From the NCBI GenBank assembly GCA_016929465.1, contig JAFGIT010000034.1, positions 1 through 11,633 of the forward strand: DNA of 11,633 bases, read 5' to 3'. Shown here piece after piece: positions 7,701-11,633 of the stretch (its first letter is position 1; the number at the start of each line of letters is the position of its first letter). This DNA is from JAFGIT01 sp016929465 [NCBI: Candidatus Coatesbacteria bacterium]. Its GTDB lineage: Bacteria > B130-G9. The notes beneath the pieces were generated by a model. That model made no database searches, had not been told where the DNA came from, and worked only from the letters and a program-made list of their open reading frames with translations. Position numbers and translations under genes: made by a program.

Positions 7701-8800
7701 GGAGTCTCGACGGCGGCATATACATCGACGATGCGGGCCTTTCCCAGATTTCGCACCTCGAGCTCGAGCGTGAGCTGATCCCTGTCTGAGTAGGTTGGTT
7801 TGTCGCTTAGCATTCCGACGTAACATCCGAAGGGATACTCGAAAGCTCCCATGTCCACAGATGATCCAACGATTCTTGGATTGCCTTCGAGATCCCGATT
7901 GCCATAGCCGGCGGATTCAGAACCGGCATTCGCGCAGGGCGAGAAGGGGCTGAGCCGGTAGTCGCCCAGAAGCGGATCAATGAATTGCGGGTCGTCCGAG
8001 ATATTGCCTGCGCCGTTTGCGCCGCCTTGAACACAGGAATAGGTTGTGGAGCTCACGCAGAGCTCTCCCCCTTCGTTCCCCCAGAGAATCAGATTGCTGT
8101 TGTCGCCATAGCACATCGAGAGGCCGCCGCCTTCCCAGGCCGAGTTATATGCGATGGTGCAGTTGACGATCGCACCGTCACAGGATGCCAGACCGCCGCC
8201 TCTGATCTGCATGGTTCCACCGCGGTTGCCTGTGATAAGGCAATTCGATATCGTCCCACCACAACCGAATAGCCCTCCACAAACGCCCGAGGCAGAGTTG
8301 TTGCTGACTATGCAACGGTCGATCAAACCCCCGCAGTACACGATTCCACCTCCAGCGAAGCCCTCGTTAGCGGTCACGATGCAATCAGTTATCGTCGCCA
8401 TCGTGAATGGGCCCGAAGCGGAGAAAGGTGCACAATTGATGCCGCTGTCGTCGCCGTTTGTGATCTTGAATCCCGCCAGCAGGCAGTCTTCGCTCTCGGT
8501 CCCATCAAACGTTACAACTGCGCCGTAGCCTCCCCCGTCGATTACGGTCATCTCTACTACCGTCCGGTCCTTCGGATTGGTCGATACGAGCGCCAGGTTT
8601 TTCGCATTGAAGCGGATATTCTCATAGTAAGTCCCCGGATGAACGACGATCTCATCACCGTCCGCCGCCGCATCGATCGCATCCTGGATGGCTGTGAAGT
8701 CGCCGGTGCCGTCTTGCTTCACATTATATGTCGCTGCATGCGCCGCACCTGCAATTCCTATCAGAATTAGAGCACCCAGAATGCATCCGATTCGCTTCAT
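4730..8800 (-). CDS. Giant secreted right-handed parallel beta-helix protein, three modules with Ig-like linkers
   Basis: 1356 residues; residues 1-22 are a signal peptide (MKR, hydrophobic core, A-A-H-A). Three modules begin near residues 25, 449 and 1025 with V-K-x-D-G-[TS]-G-D-F, an A-I-D motif, V-[VI]-H-P-G-x-Y-x-E-N and a V-I/V-D-G turn. This is the N-terminal cap of pectate-lyase-like / polymorphic-outer-membrane-type helices. Each continues with coils of about 24 residues (C-x-G-x-I-x-x-C-x-I-x-x-N-x-A-x-x-G-G-G). Each ends in a choice_anch_Q-like segment: D-P-x-F, S-P-C-x-x-A-G, then D-[IM]-G-[AY] at about 265-322, 843-899 and 1296-1353. Ig-like domains (about 324-447 and 900-1020) link the modules; none follows module 3. 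Catalytic residues of a lyase are not recognised, so a structural or binding role is more likely. The ATG has a GGGG-type SD six bases upstream. It has no clear membrane anchor. Surface or secreted location is inferred. Confidence 0.9.
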   Translation of the reverse strand: MKRIGCILGALILIGIAGAAHAATYNVKQDGTGDFTAIQDAIDAAADGDEIVVHPGTYYENIRFNAKNLALVSTNPKDRTVVEMTVIDGGGYGAVVTFDGTESEDCLLAGFKITNGDDSGINCAPFSASGPFTMATITDCIVTANEGFAGGGIVYCGGLIDRCIVSNNSASGVCGGLFGCGGTISNCLITGNRGGTMQIRGGGLASCDGAIVNCTIAYNSAWEGGGLSMCYGDNSNLILWGNEGGELCVSSTTYSCVQGGANGAGNISDDPQFIDPLLGDYRLSPFSPCANAGSESAGYGNRDLEGNPRIVGSSVDMGAFEYPFGCYVGMLSDKPTYSDRDQLTLELEVRNLGKARIVDVYAAVETPLGDLLFLPWIAPDWTPCFSSFELEADISARPFVSFGAQFTGYEPSGTYRSYAALSSAGSIGEFTSNIFIGSFHYSSAPTNEYTVKPDGTGDFPTIQAAIDGVRSGASVVIHPGIYFENLRVGNRDLTVRSIDPDDPSTVEATIVDGRDEGSVVTFTSDGGSILLGGITLKHGFAAYGGGILWSRPVEFGGHDILQNCIISDSSASEDGGGIYAFKGDISSCSISGNRSEAHGGGLSHCDVNVADSFIGGNESGLDGGGFNRCSGLISNCTISENIAGWGGGGFSSCPCDIEGCSVIGNRANQRTSLIGGAGGLDDCGGDIINCLISGNRAASSGAGLCNCDGLVSRCVITENAASESGGAIYGGSGRFERCVISDNSAPCGGAVSSCWGSFISCLISNNGADAEGGGFAWGRASIVNCTVAGNSAQSGGGFHDPQGEIINTIIWNNTAKDSPSIYLGSCIPTHCCIESWGGGGSGNISEDPLFVDFWTRDFRLQSASPCIDAGDSNAQIGDVDLDGSLRIIGDGVDIGAYEFLEGCSVTVAADRDMYVGQDVMEIKAEVLNIGCTREIDLFAALKTVEGEFLFLPALDDHWAPWASGVELGPGETWSPKPFDYAFTTLERGDIFVIYALVLDHISQKPISNVAEFTINYHRGFALEFSVKQDGSGDFDIIQHAIDCAMESDTIVVHPGLYLENVSFDGKNLTLTSLDPLDPDIVETTVIDGGQNGSVIELNGTENETCKILGLSITNGSAESGGGIRAGIGGWNPLLSKIEIANCRIFGNAASFGGGGISGCDGLISDCEIWSNSAFHGGGLYDCSGMISNCLIADNSAGMGGGGVSGCQGLIVNCLISGNCAHDFGGGLCNDGGRSLINCTIANNSAPLGSAIHHDHDLVRDCIVWGNTGSEEPNRIYGSISFCCIQDWPWAGEEGCIDDNPIFVTGPFGGYYLHPDSPCIDAGSQSAVDAGLSNRTTQADGTPDTGKVDMGYHYPLP

Positions 8801-8810
8801 ATCATTCCCC

Positions 8811-8862
8811 TTGTCACCCTTTTTGCTTGTCCCTTCTCCTTTGCCCCCTTGACCTTTTGACC
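8811..8862 (+). repeat. Third TTGACC-type octamer array, within the leader of the beta-helix gene
   Basis: TTGTCC (8828), TTGCCC (8841), TTGACC (8849) and TTGACC (8857) keep an 8-base period at the last three units, with looser TTGTCAC-like sequence at 8811. The heptamer GTTGGCA is absent here. Read on the minus strand this is the purine-rich 5' leader of the beta-helix gene, ending in the AAGGGG that serves as its ribosome binding site. Confidence 0.7.
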
Positions 8863-8895
8863 TGCCATTTCGCGATTCGTGCGCTTTCTCGAACA

Positions 8896-8911
8896 GATAT
8901 TAAGCAATATC
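8896..8911. repeat. Inverted repeat GATATT-aagc-AATATC
   Basis: Six-base perfect arms with a four-base spacer. It overlaps the -12 element of the candidate sigma-54 promoter, so it could be a repressor site or may be chance. No T-run follows on either strand. Confidence 0.5.
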
Positions 8912-8918
8912 CATGCCA
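8903..8918 (-). promoter_or_regulatory. Candidate sigma-54 (RpoN) promoter of the beta-helix gene
   Basis: On the minus strand TGGCATG, four bases (GATA), then TTGCT matches the sigma-54 consensus TGGCACG-N4-TTGCW at all positions except one C to T. The invariant GG and GC are exactly ten bases apart, as required, and a T precedes the -24 element. Transcription would start near 8892, giving a leader of about 92 bases. RpoN promoters need an upstream enhancer-binding protein; a palindrome at 9021-9036 sits about 137 bases upstream. Consensus evidence only. Confidence 0.55.
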
Positions 8919-8923
8919 AACCC

Positions 8924-8935
8924 GTGAAAATTCAC
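8924..8935. repeat. Short inverted repeat GTGAA-AA-TTCAC
   Basis: Five-base arms around two bases, just upstream of the candidate -24 element. Operator-like in size, but short enough to be chance. Confidence 0.3.
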
Positions 8936-8969
8936 AGGAGGAGGGCCGCATGTCGGCTAAATGGGAGGG

Positions 8970-8975
8970 ATTATA
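8970..8975 (-). promoter_or_regulatory. Perfect -10 hexamer TATAAT, alternative promoter for the beta-helix gene
   Basis: TATAAT on the minus strand, but no good -35 hexamer lies 16-18 bases upstream and no extended -10 TG is present. A start here would give a leader of about 160 bases. Weaker candidate than the sigma-54 site. Confidence 0.25.
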
Positions 8976-9014
8976 CTAAGCGGGGAGTTATCTGCGGTCC
9001 TGATGGTGGATCGC

Positions 9015-9046
9015 TTGCCTGGATCAATATTGATCCACTCAGGCAA
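9015..9046. promoter_or_regulatory. Extended palindrome, possible enhancer/operator site
   Basis: GGATCAATATTGATCC (9021-9036) is a perfect 16-base palindrome. It is flanked by TTGCCT on the left and AGGCAA on the right (9041-9046), giving a longer imperfect inverted repeat. The AT centre and lack of a loop or T-run argue against a terminator. Its centre lies about 137 bases upstream of the predicted sigma-54 start, within the range used by bacterial enhancer-binding proteins. Function inferred. Confidence 0.5.
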
Positions 9047-9101
9047 ATTCAGCTGGGGCCTTAAGGTTCGGATCGCCGCCTATCAGCCAATCTGCAGAGG
9101 G

Positions 9102-9120
9102 TGGGTCAATTTTTGACCCA
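9102..9120. terminator. Hairpin-forming inverted repeat after priA
   Basis: TGGGTCAA-ttt-TTGACCCA forms a perfect eight-base stem with a three-base loop, 44 bases beyond the priA stop. In the priA direction no U-run follows, so it is at best a weak or non-canonical terminator; it may instead protect the mRNA 3' end or be a protein site. The arm contains the same TTGACC motif as the tandem arrays. Confidence 0.4.
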
Positions 9121-9163
9121 GCGCAGGACCACTGGATCACACGAGGGTGACTTCCCAATGGCG

Positions 9164-11239
9164 CTACAACATCGAGACAGGGTCGATATCTACGGAGATG
9201 CGGACGCCGCCAGATCCGAGTTTCGCCTTCTCGAACTCCTTCAGCTTGTGATGCAGGTAAGCATGCAATCGCTTGGAGTTGTATGACCGCGCAAACGCCT
9301 GGAATCGGAAGCGGTCCTTCAGCTTAGCAATCGGGGCCTCCGCTGGCCCGAGAATCGAGATGTCTTCGGTAAGGCCGGAGCGGAGTAGTTCTCCCACAAG
9401 TTCGGCCGCAACCATGGTCTTGTCCTGGTCCCTTCCGGTGATGAGGATCGAGGCGAGTCTGGTGAGTGGAGGCAGGCCCAGTTTCTTCCTGAATTTCATC
9501 TCCTGCTCAAAGAATAATGCGTAATCCTGCGCGGCGGCAGCCTTGATCGCGCAGTGCTCCGGTGAATACGTCTGTAGCAGGACCTTGCCTTGCTTTCCGT
9601 GTCTTCCGGGGCGACCGCAGACCTGTGTGAGTAGTTGGAATGTTCGCTCTGCAGCCCTGAAATCGGGCAAATTCAGTATTATATCTGCAAGGACGACGAC
9701 AGCGAGCGTTAGGTGGGGGAAGTTGTGGCCCTTGGCCGTAATCTGTGTCCCTACAATGATATCGACATCGCCCCTGGTTATCGCAGTCAGGGCGCTTTCG
9801 TATTTCTTCCTGGTCGAAATCGCGTCGCTGTCCATCCTGAGTATCTTCGCATCGGGAAAGATCCTCGCCGCCTCGTCCTCCACCCTCTCAGTCCCGAACC
9901 CGAACGAGACTATCTTCTCTGAATGGCACGAGTCGCACTGCCTCGGAACGCGGCGTGAGTTGCCGCAAAGATGGCAGACGAGCGAATCCCTTGCGCTGTG
10001 GTGCGTGAGGGTGATGTCGCAGTGGTCGCAGCGGAATACGTAGCCGCATTTGCTGCAGGTCAAAAACGACGAAAATCCCCTCACGTTCATGAAGAGAAGG
10101 ACCTGTTCACCTGCCGCGAGCGTCTTGGAGATGGCCTCCCTCGCCTCGAGAGTCAGGACGGAGGGAGCGACGATCTGTCTCTGCCTGAGATCGAGCATGG
10201 AGACCTCCGCCATTGGGCGAGAGTCGACTCTCTTGCTGAGAAAGATGTGCTCATATTTGCCTCGGCTCGAGTTGTAGAATGTCTCGAGAGAGGGCGTTGC
10301 CCCTGACAGGACGACTGGGCACGCATGAATCGAAGCCGACATCACCGCCACGTCCCTCGCGTTGTAGAATGGGCTTCCGCCCTGCTTGTAGGTCGTCTCG
10401 TGCTCCTCGTCAACGACGATAAGGCCGAGCTTCGAAAGGGGCGCGAAGACCGCCGAGCGAACGCCGATTACGATATCGACTTCGCCGCTATGTGCCCTTT
10501 CCCACTGGTCACGACGCTGGGCGGGCGTCAGCTTGCTATGGAATACGCCCGCTCTCTCACCGAAGCGGTGGGCAAGGAGCGAGAGAAGAGCCGGCGTCAG
10601 GGATATCTCTGGGACCAGGACCAGCGCCCGCCTGCCCTTTCTGATGACGTGCTCCGCAGCCCTCAAGAAGACCTCCGTCTTGCCGCTGCCAGTCACACCG
10701 TGAAGGAGTATGGGCTTCGGGTCCTTCGCGTCTGCAGCGGCGATGATCCTCGCAAGCGCAGCTTTCTGCTCCTCGTTGAGCTTCAGCTCCAGGTCGAACT
10801 CCCAGCCATCGGTGCAGAATTCGGATACCGAGGCGAGAGCTGCGACATTAATGGGGGGCTTCCCTCTTCGGCGCTTCGATTGCGTTTCATCCCTATAGCC
10901 CGGAGCAATGTCATCGAGGCCTCTGGGAATAGCCGCTTCCACAACTGATCCAATCGGGGCGAGGTAATACTCCGCGACCCACTCGATGAGCTTCATCATC
11001 CTGCTTGATAGGACCGGCATCGAATCGATGACCGAGGCTATCTCTTTGACGGAGGGGAGGCTGCACTTGGAGCTGAGACGCATTACGACGCCTACGCGCT
11101 GCCGGTTCCTCAGTTCGACAACGACTCGCTTCCCGGGGGCGACACTCGCGACAAGATGCTCCGGGACCGCGTAGGTGAAAGCGATCTTAGTGCCTATCCC
11201 GATCGAGACATCCGCGAAGAGAGAGTATTCCTGGTTCAT
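9164..11239 (-). CDS. priA: Primosomal replication-restart helicase PriA
   Basis: ATP-dependent 3'-5' helicase that recognises stalled forks and starts reassembly of the primosome. Numbering here is from the upstream ATG at 11284 (706 residues); the chosen ATG is residue 16, giving 691. N-terminal 3'BD domain about 20-120, winged-helix region to about 165. Helicase motifs: Walker A G-V-T-G-S-G-K-T at 196-203, D-E-E-H at 292-295, S-G-A-T-P-S at 327-332. Zinc-binding insertion with all eight cysteines: C410/C413, C419/C422, C437/C440, C450/C453. Then G-T-Q-I-T-A-K-G-H (512-520) and A-D-x-x-L-x-x-P-D-F-R-A-A-E-R. Motif VI reads Q-V-C-G-R-P-G-R (554-561), where Q-V-A-G-R-A-G-R is usual. Residue 16 is preferred because PriA normally starts a few residues before the first strand; neither ATG has a clear SD. 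It is complete and full-length for the family. No partner gene is adjacent. Confidence 0.95.
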   Translation of the reverse strand: MNQEYSLFADVSIGIGTKIAFTYAVPEHLVASVAPGKRVVVELRNRQRVGVVMRLSSKCSLPSVKEIASVIDSMPVLSSRMMKLIEWVAEYYLAPIGSVVEAAIPRGLDDIAPGYRDETQSKRRRGKPPINVAALASVSEFCTDGWEFDLELKLNEEQKAALARIIAAADAKDPKPILLHGVTGSGKTEVFLRAAEHVIRKGRRALVLVPEISLTPALLSLLAHRFGERAGVFHSKLTPAQRRDQWERAHSGEVDIVIGVRSAVFAPLSKLGLIVVDEEHETTYKQGGSPFYNARDVAVMSASIHACPVVLSGATPSLETFYNSSRGKYEHIFLSKRVDSRPMAEVSMLDLRQRQIVAPSVLTLEAREAISKTLAAGEQVLLFMNVRGFSSFLTCSKCGYVFRCDHCDITLTHHSARDSLVCHLCGNSRRVPRQCDSCHSEKIVSFGFGTERVEDEAARIFPDAKILRMDSDAISTRKKYESALTAITRGDVDIIVGTQITAKGHNFPHLTLAVVVLADIILNLPDFRAAERTFQLLTQVCGRPGRHGKQGKVLLQTYSPEHCAIKAAAAQDYALFFEQEMKFRKKLGLPPLTRLASILITGRDQDKTMVAAELVGELLRSGLTEDISILGPAEAPIAKLKDRFRFQAFARSYNSKRLHAYLHHKLKEFEKAKLGSGGVRISVDIDPVSML

Positions 11240-11298
11240 GAGAGCGCCACGAGCGCATGGGGACGGTTCTGAATTTGGTTGCATTCGGTCATAGCGTA

Positions 11299-11327
11299 TC
11301 GATACAGCGAATGCCGCTGGTTATCAA
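11299..11327 (-). promoter_or_regulatory. Weak candidate promoter for priA
   Basis: TTGATA (11327-11322, five of six to consensus) and TATCGA (11304-11299, poor -10) with 17-base spacing. Transcription would start near 11292, only about eight bases before the upstream ATG but about 53 before the preferred one, which mildly favours the latter. Confidence 0.25.
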
Positions 11328-11374
11328 GAGCGCTGATTCAATTTCTGGAAGTGAGGAACCAAGGGATCGGATTG

Positions 11375-11456
11375 TGCAGGGGCGGGGCTTGTCTCCGCCC
11401 TTTGCCGAACGCATTTCAATGTCACGAAACGGGCAGACACAAGGTCTGGCTCTACA
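11375..11456. repeat. Degenerate two-hairpin, MITE/REP-like intergenic repeat
   Basis: The left part has GGGCGG (11380-11385) pairing with CCGCCC (11395-11400) around a short loop. The right part has CAGAC (11434-11438) and GTCTG (11444-11448) around ACAAG. The outer ends TGCAGGGGC and, reversed, TGTAGAGCC are similar imperfect terminal repeats. The layout resembles small non-autonomous palindromic repeats of uncultured bacterial genomes. No transposase is nearby. The rest of the gene-free right end (11285-11633) holds nothing else that I can support as a gene. Confidence 0.55.
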
Positions 11457-11633
11457 GAATGCCATCATGTCGATTCTCAGGACAGCCTCCGAAAGCCAGT
11501 CCTACACCTGGTGGCCTGTATGTGATGAGGTAGAGGCGGAAAAAATAAGGCTGCTCCTAAGAATCTGTGCAATGAAGAAGTCAGTTGATGTGATGTAGAT
11601 GCACGTGCTAACACGTGTTCTCAGCGGAAATAA

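Noticed and set aside
6580-7826. Minus-strand ORFs of 141 and 181 codons in other frames of the beta-helix gene
   Set aside because: Out-of-frame shadows within an intact gene; they do not indicate a frameshift because the main frame is continuous from signal peptide to stop.
4730-8800. Active pectate lyase or autotransporter
   Set aside because: No lyase catalytic motif is recognised and no C-terminal autotransporter barrel is present; the chain ends in a choice_anch_Q-like segment.
10540-10560. Placeholder entry among the findings with empty text
   Set aside because: It carries no claim and should be ignored; no observation is made at this position.
10325-10948. 207-codon plus-strand ORF
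   Set aside because: Lies entirely antisense to the conserved helicase core of priA, has no RBS and a translation unlike any family.
11257-11598. 113-codon plus-strand ORF at the right end (and an overlapping 84-codon one)
   Set aside because: No RBS, overlaps the start of priA, and its middle is the translated two-hairpin repeat. No recognisable domain.

Overview
The window reads as a stretch of chromosome from an uncultured, probably diderm bacterium. It carries two complete genes for large exported repeat proteins (a 739-residue beta-propeller and a 1356-residue parallel beta-helix) and the end of a further propeller gene. Intergenic DNA is dotted with short, degenerate tandem repeats. 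Base composition is moderately GC-rich. The mix of two_component-regulator-type propellers, choice_anch_Q-type beta-helix domains and a sigma-54-like promoter is most familiar from FCB-like or other candidate-phylum genomes. I cannot place it more precisely from sequence alone.

Layout, left to right. (1) The 3' part of a plus-strand propeller gene (1-960), open at the left edge. (2) A repeat-filled convergent junction (961-1179). (3) A minus-strand exported propeller gene (1180-3399) with an Ig-like C-terminal domain. (4) A divergent promoter region (3400-3559). (5) A plus-strand DUF4037 gene with a nucleotidyltransferase-like N-terminus (3560-4642). (6) A second convergent junction holding the same composite repeat (4643-4729). 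(7) The giant minus-strand beta-helix gene (4730-8800), built from three modules. (8) A 363-base gene-free region (8801-9163) with a third repeat array, a very good sigma-54-type promoter match and several inverted repeats. (9) priA on the minus strand, encoding the replication-restart helicase. (10) A gene-free right end (from 11285) with a degenerate two-hairpin, MITE-like repeat.

How the parts relate. The propeller protein and the beta-helix protein share a homologous Ig-like domain (one copy and two copies respectively), so they may belong to the same surface or secreted system. The beta-helix gene has its own candidate sigma-54 promoter, with a palindrome at enhancer-like distance, so it need not depend on priA. 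priA is housekeeping, and the DUF4037 gene is an isolated cytoplasmic gene with its own promoter. No CRISPR array, tRNA, rRNA, insertion sequence or phage gene was seen. The most unusual items are the repeated composite heptamer/octamer arrays at gene ends, the sigma-54 arrangement, the shared domain, and the cysteine ladder of the beta-helix.
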